64,000 nucleotides of DNA, from positions 18,501 through 82,500 of the forward strand of contig CAUYUJ010019896.1 of NCBI GenBank assembly GCA_963575745.1, in the 5' to 3' direction. Below the pieces are notes generated by a model. It was not told where the DNA came from. It saw only the letters and a program-made list of their open reading frames with translations, and ran no database searches. Below are positions 30,601 to 41,310 of the stretch, piece by piece; the first letter of the stretch is position 1, and every line of letters begins with the position of its first letter. The DNA is from Prorocentrum cordatum (taxonomy: Eukaryota; Sar; Dinophyceae; Prorocentrales; Prorocentraceae). A program made the position numbers and the translations under genes.

Positions 30601-33010
30601 TTGCCAAACTATTCGTATTGTTCGAGTCATCTTGAGAGGTGCTGTCGATTCACGCACGTAGCTAGGGCTGGCAAGGAAAATCTCAACGGACATTTTGATG
30701 ACTTTTGCGGTTGAAAATTCGGTTCTCGAAATTCAACCATTCGTTAGAGCTCTAGTATTTTTTCCTGTGATATTCGATCTTATTCCCGCTCGCCATCTTG
30801 ATCTCAGCTCGATCGGGTACCTTTTACTGCCAAAACGCACACGGGTGGGATCGGCCGTTTCGAGTCATCTTGTCACGCGGTGACGCTTTTCTCAAGATCG
30901 AGCTTCAGGACAGGTACAGAGCCGATAAGCACAGCTAATCGATTCAGAATAATCAGGCGCGTTTGCCTGTTGAACCCAGAGGTCTGAACTCGGTCTGCTA
31001 GCCGAGCTAGGTTCGCAAACCTATTCGTATTATTCGAGATATTTTGAGAGACGCTCTGGGTTTTCTGTACTTAAGTCGAGCTAAAGGACAGTACAGAGCT
31101 GATACGTACAGAATCTGATTCAGAATCATCAGTGGCCCTTGTCTGTTGACTCCAGAGCTCTGAACTCGGTCTGCTGCCCGATCTAGAATCGCAGAAACTA
31201 TTCGTATTGTTCGAGTTATCTTGAGAAGTGCTGTTGGTTCTCTGCGCTTAACTCGGGCTGTAGGGCAGCTGCATGGCTGGTAATCACTAGAATCGATTCG
31301 GAGACATCAGGCGCGTCCGCCTTTCGAATCCAGAGCTTCGAACTCTGTCTGCTGCCCGAACTAGGTCTGCGAAAATATTCGCATTGTTCATCCTGACAGG
31401 TGCTGTCGGTTTCCTGCACTTAACTCGGGCTGTAGGGGGGGCTGTTGGGCTGGTAATCACAGAAGTCGATTCGCAGACATCAGACGCGTCCACCTGTCGC
31501 ATGCAGAGGTCTGAACTCGGTCTGATACCCGAGCTAGGTTTGCCAAATCATTCGTATTGTTCGAGTCATCTTGAGAGGTGCCGTCGATTTTCGCACGTAA
31601 CTCGGGCTGTGGGAGAGCTACAGAGCTCGTGCAGAAGAGAATCCAGAAGCATCGGGGGCGTTCGGCTGTTGCATCCGAGAGGTTTGAAATTGCTTGGGCT
31701 GAAAAACTATTTTTTCTGTATATTTTTTCTACATTATATGTTGTCAGGAAGCTCTACGAGTCCCACGGCGGTAACAAAGGTTGACGGTTTACCGCCGGCG
31801 CCCAGTAACTCGTAGAGCTTCCCTTAGCAAGTTATTGCTGGAAGCTTAAGAGTAATTACGGGGCGCTGGAGAGCTAGTTGGCAAGAAAAATCTCGACGGA
31901 CCTTTTGGTGACTTTTGGTCGGTTGAAAATTTTGTTCTCGAAATTCAGCAATTCGTTTGAGCTCTAGTATTTTTTCCCGTGATATTCGATCTTATTCCCG
32001 CTCGTCATCTTGATCTCAGCTCGATCGGGTACCTTTTACTGTCAAAAAGCGTCCCGGCGGGATCGGCCATTTCGAGTCATCTTGATACGCGGTGTCGGTT
32101 TTCTCAAGATAACTCGAGCTTCAGGACAGCTACAGAGCTGGTAAGCACAGCTAATCGATTTAGAATGATCAGGCGCGTTCGCCTGTTGAATCCGGAGGTC
32201 TGAACTCGGTCTGCTAGCCGAGCTAGGTCCGCAAACCTATTCGTATTATTCGAGTCATCTTGACAGACGCTCTCGGTTTTCTGTACTTAACTCGAGCTAC
32301 AGGACAGCTACAGAGCTGATACTTACAGAAACCGATTCCAAATCATCAGTCGCATTTGTCTGTTGAATCCAGAGCCCTGAACTCGGTCTGCTGCCCGATC
32401 TAGAATCGCGAAACTATTCGTATTGTTCGAGTCATCTTGAGAGATGCTGTCCGTGGTCTGCACTTAACTCGGGCTGTAGGGGGGCTGCATGGCTGGTAAT
32501 CACTGGAATCCATTCGGAGACATCAGGCGCGTCCGCCTGTCGAATCCAGAGCTCGAACTCTGTCTGCTGCCCGAACTAAGTCTGCGAAACTATTCGTATT
32601 GTTCGAGTCATCCTGAGAGGTGCTGTGGGTTTCCTGCACTTAGCTCGGGCTGTAGGGGGGGCTGCAGGGCTGGTAATCACAGGAATCGATTTGGAGACAT
32701 CAGATGCGTATGCAGATGAACTCGGTCTGATACTCGAGCTAGGTTTGCCAAACTATTCGTATTGTTCGAGTCATCTTGAGAGGTGCTGTCGATTTACGCA
32801 CGTAACTCGGGCTGTAGGAGACCTACAGAGCTCGTACAGAAGGCAATCCAGAAGCATCGGGGGCGTTCGGCCGTTGCATCCGAGAGGTCTGAAATTGCTT
32901 GGGCTGACAAATTATGTTGTCTGTATAATTTTTTTACGACATTACACGTTGTCAGGAAGCTCTACGAGTCCCCCGGCGGTAACAAAGGTTGACGGTTTAC
33001 CGCCGGCGCC
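27647..33010 (+). repeat. Satellite domain, continued, with second-family and inverted segments
   Basis: Hairpins at 27753, 28417, 28962, 29773, 31764 and 32973. Two second-family copies lie at about 28190-28455 and 28640-29001. From 29002 to 32972 there are three higher-order units, with leaders at about 29003, 29814 and 31870 (a further leader re-entry near 30670). No genes. Confidence 0.8.
27797..28190 (-). repeat. Inverted repeat segment including an inverted hairpin
   Basis: The hairpin at 27811-27842 is in reverse orientation (GGCGGTAAACCGTCAACC). CTCTAGCTCATCGATG and CGAAGAGCTCTACGAGG at its right end are the reverse complement of the block at 28617-28660. Confidence 0.65.
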
Positions 33011-33049
33011 CAGTGCGTGTCCTCTTTGCTCTCCGGGTTTTGGACGCTA
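33011..33049 (+). repeat. 39-bp target-site duplication, left copy
   Basis: Starts CAGTGCGTGTCCTC and ends TTTTGGACGCTA. It matches 35205-35243 with one mismatch. It begins in the last bases of a satellite hairpin flank. Confidence 0.8.
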
Positions 33050-33264
33050 CCAAGGCTCAAGCAACTCGGCTCAAGGCGCTTGGCATTTGATCCCCTCTGC
33101 CTGGGTAACCTCCAGTGGGATCGAGTGCGCGTCAGGGAGTCACACGTTTGTCGCCTAGAGTGATATTGCACGGCCTTTCATTTGACACGTTTGATCGCTT
33201 TGACTGGTCTTCAATTGATTTGTTTTGCTGGGTGCTTCCGAGGCAGTCTCTGCAATCTGTCGCT

Positions 33265-34626
33265 ATGCCACACGTACGGAGTGCAAGTGCTCGCATTATG
33301 CGTCGGGCGCTGGCTGTTCAAAACGGATACTGTGTGCATTCACCTGTTCGTTTGCCTCTGGAAGGTTTGGTACCACCTACGTGTCTCCCACCACCAGGGC
33401 TGGAACGGACGACTGCCGATTTGGTTCTAGATTATCTCTTGTTGCGCGATCCACCTGTTGTTAGACACAGTTTGGAGGAGGAGGCTGCCATTACGACTGT
33501 TTTGGAGAATCTTTCTTGCCGTATGCTTCAAGCCAAATATCCATGTGCCCCTTCGGCAAATGCTGGAGTGCTGGCTGCTGATTCCGTGTTTGATGTTAGA
33601 TTGCAGACTCGGTATAATCATTTGGAGGTGGAGCAAGCTGCCGTTACGACACCCTCGGATAATTTTTCTTGCAGTTTGATGCGGGAGGAGGTTGGTCAGG
33701 GATTCGGAGGCGATCAGTTCTCTCAGATGATGGTGGTTTGCCCGCGGGTCTCTTCGGTAGATATTGGAGTGCAGGCTTCTTCTAGTACGGATGTTGCGGA
33801 CTCTCATTGTGAAGTCGGCTGTCAGACAGAGAGTGTCGTTGGGATGGAGGGAGGAGCTTCCCGAGTTCTTCTTGGGAAAGTGACTGTGGCGGCGGAGGAG
33901 GAGCTGGAGGCACCCTCGAGTGCGGAGTCTTCTCCGAACGTGCAGTCTGATTCTGATAGCTGCGCCTTGTCAGGAGCGTCCCAGGGGTGTCTGAATCGTC
34001 CCGTCACGCTCAATGAGGTATCGAATCCTGTACGAGGTCACCGCAAAAGCAGAGGCAAAGGCCAACGATATCATAGCAGCGCCAAGCCGGCCAAGAGCTT
34101 ACATGGCGCCAACATACGAGGAACTGTTCTTGGGAAAGTGACTGAGGAGGCGGAGGAGGAGTTGGAGGCAGTATCCGATGTCACGCTCGCCGTGGCATCG
34201 AACCCTGGCTGCAAGGACGAGGAGGAGGAGAATGTTCATATTGAAGCTGTTGCTCAGATGGAGCAGGAGGAGGTGGCTCAGGGGGATTTCCGCGTGTACC
34301 TGGAGAAGGCGCTAAATCTTCGTATCAGAAAATACAGATTTGTACGGGCGACTGCTACGGACGATGTCGTGTCAACGGTGCATGTGCCAGATTTCCTTTC
34401 TGAATTTCGAGCCTGCGATGAGGACGAACGGGACTGCTGGATTTGGGATGCGTTCCAAACCTTCAGGGATCACGATTCAATCGAAGCCGTCTTACATGAC
34501 CTTCAGCAGGTCATGGGCAGTGCTGCCCAGCCGTCTGCTCTTGTGAAAGAGGCGAAACACCTTTATGACAACTTTATGGAATTATGTGAATTGCAGACCA
34601 GCGGAGAGCTTGATGGAATTATTTGA
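33265..34626 (+). CDS. Gag-like / ORF1-type protein of the non-autonomous retroelement
   Basis: 453 codons from the ATG at 33265; the frame is open further upstream to about 33115 but has no ATG. It contains PPPGLE near the N-terminus, a motif common in dinoflagellate proteins. Internal duplications are visible: LEEEAAITTVLENLSC is echoed by LEVEQAAVTTPSDNFSC, and LGKVTVAAEEELEA by LGKVTEEAEEELEA. The middle is Ser-rich and contains a basic patch (RGHRKSRGKGQRYH) that could bind nucleic acid. The C-terminus is helical and similar to the fragment at 26855-27220. I do not recognise a named domain. Position and copy type suggest an RNA-binding retroelement protein. The frame is intact. Confidence 0.6.
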   Translation: MPHVRSASARIMRRALAVQNGYCVHSPVRLPLEGLVPPTCLPPPGLERTTADLVLDYLLLRDPPVVRHSLEEEAAITTVLENLSCRMLQAKYPCAPSANAGVLAADSVFDVRLQTRYNHLEVEQAAVTTPSDNFSCSLMREEVGQGFGGDQFSQMMVVCPRVSSVDIGVQASSSTDVADSHCEVGCQTESVVGMEGGASRVLLGKVTVAAEEELEAPSSAESSPNVQSDSDSCALSGASQGCLNRPVTLNEVSNPVRGHRKSRGKGQRYHSSAKPAKSLHGANIRGTVLGKVTEEAEEELEAVSDVTLAVASNPGCKDEEEENVHIEAVAQMEQEEVAQGDFRVYLEKALNLRIRKYRFVRATATDDVVSTVHVPDFLSEFRACDEDERDCWIWDAFQTFRDHDSIEAVLHDLQQVMGSAAQPSALVKEAKHLYDNFMELCELQTSGELDGII

Positions 34627-34834
34627 ATTGACTACGCATGCTTCTGTTGTGTTTGTCCCTTCCTCTCCCCCGCTGTTTCTGCCCCTGGGCTCGCTTTGGC
34701 TCCTTGGGCTTCCCTGCTCCCCGCTTGCTCTCCCTTTGGCTCCCCGCTGGCTGGACTCATGAGAGCTACGGGCCGTGCTGTTCGTGTTGCTATCAATTCA
34801 TGTTGTTTTTGCACTTCGGTATCAGTGTTCCGAC

Positions 34835-35122
34835 TTCAGATATTTACGACAACAGAGACATTGTATCAGACGTATCCGTGGAGGATGGGACGGTGGCGTG
34901 AGTGATGAAGGCTCTGCTCTAGGTTGCTTTGTGGGGGTCTCTCTTGGGGACAACCACTGGCGACGAGTGTTCCAGGAGGCTTCTTTGCTCCCTCTGGGGG
35001 CCACTGTTACAGAAAGCGAGCTTACAGCTCGTGAACGCCTGCTGCAAGGTGTTCGGCAGATTATCTCGGATATTCTCGAGCCTCCAACCCCAAAGGGGTT
35101 GAGAGGGCGTGAGGGCCTCTAG
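34835..35122 (+). pseudogene. LINE ORF2 remnant: second half of the permuted RNase H
   Basis: The frame contains RGGWDGGVSDEG (Asp at 34889) and LPLGATVTESELTA (Glu at 35018). These align with FDGG and the Glu helix at the end of LINE copies A and B (for example QQVFRVCAIRAGFDGG against RQQRHCIRRIRGGWDGG). The GDS/AD half and everything upstream are missing. It ends with TAG at 35120-35122. It is in a different frame from the gag-like ORF. It is an ORF2 3' end kept in a non-autonomous element. Confidence 0.65.
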
Positions 35123-35204
35123 GGACTCTGCGCGGCTAGGGCGCTCGCGCCCGGTGTAGCCGACCCCAACACCCAACGCCAAGTGGGCTTGCCAGGAGGC
35201 TTTT

Positions 35205-35243
35205 CAGTGCGTGTCCTCTTTGCTCTCGGGGTTTTGGACGCTA
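35205..35243 (+). repeat. 39-bp target-site duplication, right copy
   Basis: See 33011-33049; one mismatch (CTCCGGG against CTCGGGG). Confidence 0.8.
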
Positions 35244-38200
35244 ATAAGTTCCGGGGCGCTGGAGAGCTAGTTGGCAAGAAACATCTCGACAAACCTTTTG
35301 ATCACTTTTGGTCGGTTGAAAATTTTGTTCTCGGAATTCAACCATTCGTTAGAGCTCTAGTATTTTTTTCCGTGATATTCGATCTTATTCCCGCTCGCTG
35401 TTTCGATCTCAGCTCGATCGGGTACCTTTTACTGCCAAAAAGCGTCCAGGCGGGATCGCCCGTTTCGCGTCATCTTGTCACGCGGTGACGGTTTTCTCAA
35501 GATAACTCGAGATATAGGACAGCTACAGAGCTGGTAAGCCACCTCATCGATTCAAAATATCAGGCGCGTTCGGCTGTTCAACCAGAGGTCTGATCTCGGT
35601 CTGCTAGCCAAGCTAGGTTCGCAAACCTATTTGTATTATTTGAGTCATCTTAATAGACGCTGTCGGTTTTCTGCGCGAAACTCGAGCTAGAAGACAGCTA
35701 CAGAGCTGGTACGTACAGAATCTGATTTAGAATCATAAGTGGCCGTTGTCTGTTGAATCCAGAGCTCTGAACTCGGTCTGCTTCCCGATATCGCGAAACT
35801 ATTCGTATTGTTCGAGTCATCTTGAGAGATGCTGTCGGTTCTGCACTTAACTCGGGCTGCAGGGGGGCTGCATGGCTGGTTATGACTGTAATCGATTCGG
35901 AGACATCAGGCGCGTCCGCCTTTCGAATCCAGAGCTCCGAACACTGTCTGCTGCCCGATCTAGGTCTGCGAAACTATTCGTATTGTTCGAGTCATCCTGA
36001 GAGGTGCTGTCGGTTTCCTGCACTTAACTCGGGGGGCTTCAGGACTGGTAATCACAGGAATCGATCCAGAGACATGAGACGCGTCCGCCTGTCGCATGCA
36101 GAGGTCTAAATTCGGTCTGATTCTCGAGCTAGGTTTGCCAAACTATTCGTATTGTTCGAGTCATGGCGCTGTCGATTTACGCACGTAACTCGGGCTGTAG
36201 GAGAGCTACAGAGCTCGTATAGAAGACAATCCAGAAGCATCGGGGGCGTTCGGCTGTTGCATCCGAGAGGTCTGAAATTGCTTGGGCTGAAAAACTATTT
36301 GTTCTGTGTAATTTTTTTCGACATTATATGTTGTCAGGAAGCTCTACGAGTCCCCCGGCGGTAACAAAGGTTGATAGTTTACCGCCGGCGCCCAGTTCTG
36401 GCGCGCTGAAGAGCTAGTTGGCAAGACAAATCTCGACGGAGCTTTTGGTGAGATTTTGGTTTCGAAATTCAACAATTCGTTTGAGCTCTAGTATTTTTCC
36501 CCATGATATTCGATCTGATCACCGCTCACCATCTTGATCTCAGCTCGATCGTCGGGTACATTTTACTGCCAAAAAGCAGGCAGGCGGGATCGGCCGTTTC
36601 AAGTCATCTTGATACGCGATGACGGTTTTCTGAAGATAACTCGAGCTTTAGGACAGCTACAGAGCTGATCAGCACAGCTAATCGATTTAGAATGATCTGG
36701 CGCGTTCGCCTGTTGAACCCAGAGGTTTGAACTCGGTCTGCTAGCCGAGCTAGGTCCGCGAACCGATTCGTATTGTCTGATACTTACAGAAACCGATTCA
36801 GAATCGTCAGTCGCATTTGTCTATCGAATCTAGAGCTCTGAACTCGGTTTGCTGCCCGATCTAGAATCGGCAAACTATTCCTATTGTTCGAGTCATCTTG
36901 AGAAGTGTTGTTCTCGGTTTTCTGCACTCAACTCGGGCTGGGGGGCGCTACAGTGCTGGTGGTCACAGGAATCGATTTGGAGACATCAGGCGCGTCCGCC
37001 TGTCGAATCCAGAGCTCGGAACTCGGTCTGCTGAACTAGGTCTGCGAAGCTATTATATTGTTCGAATCGAGTCATCCTGAGAGGTGCTGTCGGTTTTCTG
37101 CACTTAACTCGGGGTGTAGGGGGGCTGCAGGGCTGGTCGTCACAGGAGTCGATTCGCAGATATCAGACGTGTCCGCCTGTCGCATGCAGAGGTCTAAACT
37201 CGGTTTGATTCTCGAGCTGGGTTGCGAAACTATTGGTTTTGTTAGAGTCATCATGAGAGGTGCCGTCGATTTACGCACGTAACAGGGGCTGTAGGAGAGC
37301 TACAGAGCTCGCAAAGAAGACAATCCGGAAGCATCCAGGGCGTTCGGCTGTTGCATCGAGAGGTCTGAAATCGCTTGGGCTGAAAGACTATTCGTTCTCA
37401 CAATCTTCTATCCACATTATATATTGTCAGGAAGCTCTACGAGTCCCCTGGCGGTAAAGAAGGTTGACGGTTTACCGCCGGCGCCCAGTAGGGGGGCTAC
37501 AGTGCTGGTGGTGACAGCAATCGATTTGGAGACATCAGGCGCGTCCGCCTGTGGAATCCAGAGCTCGGAACTCGGTCTGCTGCCCGAACTCGGTCCGCGA
37601 AACTGTTCGTATTGTTCGAGTCATCCTGAAAGATGCTGTCGGCTTTCTACTTAACTCGGGCTGTAGGGGGGCTGCAGGGCGGGTAATCACAGAAATCGAT
37701 TCGGAGACATCAGACGCGTCCGCCTGTCGCATTCAGAGGTCTGAACTCGGTCTGATACTCGAGCTGGGTTTGTCAAACTATTCGCTTTGTTCGAGTCATC
37801 TTGAGAGGTGCTGTCGATTGACGCACGTAACTCGGGCTGTAGGAGAGCTACAGAGCTCGTACAGAAGACGATCCAGAAGCATCGGGGGGCGTTCAGCTGT
37901 TGCATCGAGAGGTCTGAAATAACTCGTAGAGCTTCCCTTAGCAAGTTGTTGCTGGAAGCTTAAGAGTAATTCCGGCGCGCTGGAGAGCTAGTTGGCAAGA
38001 AAAATCTCGACGGACAGTTTGAGGAATTTTGGTCGGTTGAAAATTTTGTTCTCGAAATTCAACAATTCGTTAGAGCTCTAGTATTTTTCCCGTAATATTC
38101 GATCTCATTCCCACTCGCCATCTTGATCTTAGCTCGATCGGGTACCTTTTACTGCCAAAAAGCGTCCAGGCGGGATCGGCCGTTTCGTGTCATCTTGTCA

Positions 38201-39270
38201 CGCGCTGTCGGTTTTCTGAAGATAACTCGAGCTTCAGGACAGCTACAGAGCTGGTACGCACAGCTAATCAATTGAGAATGATCAGGCGCGTTCGCCTGTT
38301 GAACCTAGAGGTCTGAACTCGGTCTGCTAGCCGAGCTAGGTCCGCAAACCTATTCGTATTATTCAAGTCATCTTGACAGGCACTCTCGATTTTCTGTACT
38401 TAACTCGAGCGATAGGACAGCTACAGAGCTGATGCGTACAGAATCTGATTCAGAATCATCAGTGGCCGTTGTCTGTTGAATCCAGAGCTCTGAACTCGGT
38501 CTGCTGCCCGATCTAGAATCGCGAAACTATTCGTATTGTTCGAGTGTTCGAGTCATCTTGAGAGATGCTGTCGGTTCTCTGCACTCAACTCGGGCTGTGG
38601 GGGGGCTGCATGGCTGATAATCACTGGAATCGATTCGGAGATATCAGGTGCGTCCGCCTTCCGAATCCAGAGCTCCGAACTCTGTCTGCTGCCCGAACTA
38701 GGTCCGCGAAACTGTTCGTATTGTTCGAGTCATCCTGAGAGGTGCTGTCGGTTTCCTGCACTTAACTCGGGCTTTAAGGGGGCCGCAGGGCTGGTAATCA
38801 CAGGAATCGATTCAGAGACATCAGACGCGTCCGCCTGTCGCATGCAGAGGTCTGAACTCGGTCTGATACTCGAGCAAGTTTGCCAAACTATTCGTATTGT
38901 TCGAAGCTCGCATGCAGAGCTCGTACAGAAGACAATCCAGAAGCATTGGGGGCGTTCGGCTGTTACATCGGAGAGGTCTGAAATTGCTTGGGCTGAAAAA
39001 TTATTTTTTCAGTGTAATTTTTTTCGACATTATATGTTGTCAGGAAGCTCTACGAGTCCCCCGGCGGTAACGAAGGTTGACGGTTTACCGCCGGCGCCGA
39101 GTGACTCGTAGAGCTTCCCTAAGCTAGCAGCTGGAAGCTTAAGAGTAATTCGGACGCACTGGCGGGCTAGTTGGCTCGAAAAATATCGACGGAACTTTTG
39201 GTGACTTTTGGTCGGTTGAGAATGATGTTTTCAAAATGTGACAAATCGTTAGAGCTCTAGTATTTCCCAA
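35244..39270 (+). repeat. Satellite domain, continued (four units)
   Basis: Leaders near 35260, 36395 and 37960, and a unit starting in mid-monomer at 37489. Hairpins at 36355, 37449 and 39061. Right after the hairpin at 37449 the sequence resumes inside a monomer (GGGGGGCTACAGTGCTGG), showing that the hairpin's right edge is a free junction. The last unit fades out near 39270. No genes. Confidence 0.8.
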
Positions 39271-39344
39271 CCATCCTGTGGTGTTGGGTCCTCGTTTTGA
39301 AGAGACAGCGCCCCGCGTTCCTTCCTTCCCGCTGCCCCCTCCCT

Positions 39345-39424
39345 CCTCCCATCTTCATCATCATCGTCATCATCCCCATCATCGTCATCGTCATCATCAT
39401 CTGTCGTCATCATCATTATCACCA
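39345..39424 (+). repeat. CAT/GTC trinucleotide-type microsatellite
   Basis: Run of CATCAT, CGTCAT and CCCCATCAT words between the satellite and the minisatellite. Confidence 0.75.
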
Positions 39425-39427
39425 CCC

Positions 39428-40486
39428 ATGTCGGCACACCCCTCACACGTTTCGTGACCCCATAGGGAGCTCCACCGAAGGTCCCAGTGCGTGTGCCCGC
39501 ATGCGTCCCGCACACTCATTTCGGCACACCCCTCACACGTTTCGTGGCCCCATAGGGAGCTCCACCGAAGGTCCCAGTGGGTGTGCCCGCATGCGTCCCG
39601 CACACCCATTTCGGCACACCCCTCACACGTTTCGTGGCCCCATAGGGAGCTCCACCGAAGGTCCCAGTGGGTGTGCCCGCATGCGTCCCGCACACCCATT
39701 TCGGCACACCCCTCACACGTTTCGTGGCCCCATAGGGAGCTCCACCGAAGGTCCCAGTGGGTGTGCCCGCATGCGTCCCGCACACCCATTTCGGCACACC
39801 CCTCACACGTTTCGTGGCCCCATAGGGAGCTCCACCGAAGGTCCCAGTGGGTGTGCCCGCATGCGTCCCGCACACCCATTTTGGCACACCCTTCACACGT
39901 TTCGTGGCCCCATAGGGAGCTCCACCGAAGGTCCCAGTGGGTGTGCCCGCATGCGTCCCGCACACCCATTTCGGCACACCCCTCACACGTTTCGTGGCCC
40001 CATAGGGAGCTCCACCGAAGGTCTCAGTGGGTGTGCCCGCATGCGTCCCGCACACCCATTTCGGCACACCCCTCACACGTTTCGTGGCCCCATAGGGAGC
40101 TCCACCGAAGGTCCCAGTGGGTGTGCCCGCATGCGTCCCGCACACCCATTTCGGCACACCCCTCACACGTTTCGTGGCCCCATAGGGAGCTCCACCGAAG
40201 GTCCCAGTGGGTGTGCCCGCATGCGTCCCGCACACCCATTTCGGCACACCCCTCACACGTTTCGTGGCCCCATAGGGGCTCCACCGAAGGTCCCAGTGGG
40301 TGTGCCCGCATGCGTCCCGCACACACATGTCCCCACCCCTCACACGTTTCGTGGCCCCATAGGGAGCTCCACCGAAGGTCTCAGTGGGTGTGCCCGCATG
40401 CGTCCCGCACACCCATTCCGGCACATCCCTCACACGTTTCGTGGCCCCATAGGGAGCTCCACCGAAGGTCCCCGTGGCGCAGTCCA
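39428..40486 (+). repeat. 90-bp minisatellite, about 11-12 copies
   Basis: The word TTCGTGGCCC recurs at 39541, 39631, 39721, 39811, 39901, 39991, 40081, 40171 and 40261, exactly every 90 bp, then at slightly shorter steps. Copies are almost identical, with decay at both ends. Because 90 is a multiple of 3, frames on both strands stay open across it (for example 39297-40790 +, 39516-40487 -). I do not regard these as genes. Confidence 0.9.
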
Positions 40487-41310
40487 CATGCGTCTCCTTT
40501 GCCCAGTACAGCGTTACGTGGCCCCATATGGAGCCCCACCGCAGGTCCCAGCCAGCCAGCTAGCTCTCTTTGCTCCGCGCAGCGGGCGACCCGCGCGCGT
40601 CGCTGGGACTCCTCCGGGGCGACCTGCGCGCGTCGCGGGGGCTCCGTGCTGCGTTCCGCCCAGCGCCTCGCTCGCCCGTCGTCGCTCTGCCCAGCGGCAA
40701 GAGCCTTGCCCGCTATCAGCCAGCCAGCTAGCTCTCTTCGCTCCGCGCAGTGGACGACCCGCGCGCGTCGCTGGGACCCCTCCGGGGTGACCTGCGCGCG
40801 TCGCGGGGGCTCCGCGCTGCGCTGCTCCCGCAGCCTTGGACTTTTGAGTGCGCGGGCAAAGAGGGAGTAAAGGAAGGGGAGGAAGCGGGCGCGATCCTCG
40901 CGGGGGGGCGCGCCGACATTGGCGTCGCGGCGCGCGGGCGATGCCGTCGGGGAGTCCCGGGGAAGCTCCTTGCGGCGGCCACGCCCAGCGTCACGAGTAT
41001 TCAGAGGCAGTCGTTGTCAAACTATTGGCATTCATACACATTTGCACCACGCTTTGTCATATTCGCATTCATGCACGTAGACTCGCTCGCACGCAGATCA
41101 TTCACAGTCAGACGCACGCGCGCAGATTCACCCGCGCTCAGTCTCCCTACGTACTCAGATCAATCGTTTTCGTTCGCTTTGTGTACCACGCCACTCATGT
41201 CGGCACGCCCCTAGCACGGTTCGTTGCCTCATAGGGATCGCCACCGAAAAAATGAATCACTATTGCGGTACTCGCACCTGCATATGGTTGGGTCCCTCGT
41301 CAGGCTAATT
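40487..41310. other. GC-rich non-satellite region with a 168-bp duplication
   Basis: The block starting CCAGCCAGCTAGCTCTCTT (40551-40660) is repeated at 40719-40830, offset 168 bp. The remainder to 41190 has no recognisable gene. At about 41191-41250 there is one isolated, diverged copy of the 90-bp minisatellite (GTCGGCACGCCCCTAGCACG), so the minisatellite once extended further or was copied. Frames here are short. Confidence 0.5.

Larger units (their letters stand above)
33050..35204 (+). mobile_element. Retroposed non-autonomous element with spliced-leader-like 5' end
   Basis: 2155 bp flanked by a 39-bp direct repeat. The first 26 nt carry GGCTCAAG twice (33054-33061, 33068-33075), the 3' octamer of the dinoflagellate trans-spliced leader. 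The element encodes a gag-like ORF (33265-34626) and, downstream, the second half of a LINE RNase H (34835-35122). There is no endonuclease or RT. Its leader shares TTTGACACGTTTGATCG with the 18475 element. It was presumably copied by LINE enzymes from a trans-spliced RNA (inference). Confidence 0.75.

Noticed and set aside
39297-40870. Long plus- and minus-strand frames over 39.3-40.9 kb as repeat proteins
   Set aside because: They are products of a 90-bp minisatellite with a multiple-of-3 period; there is no start context, no signal and no unique domain.
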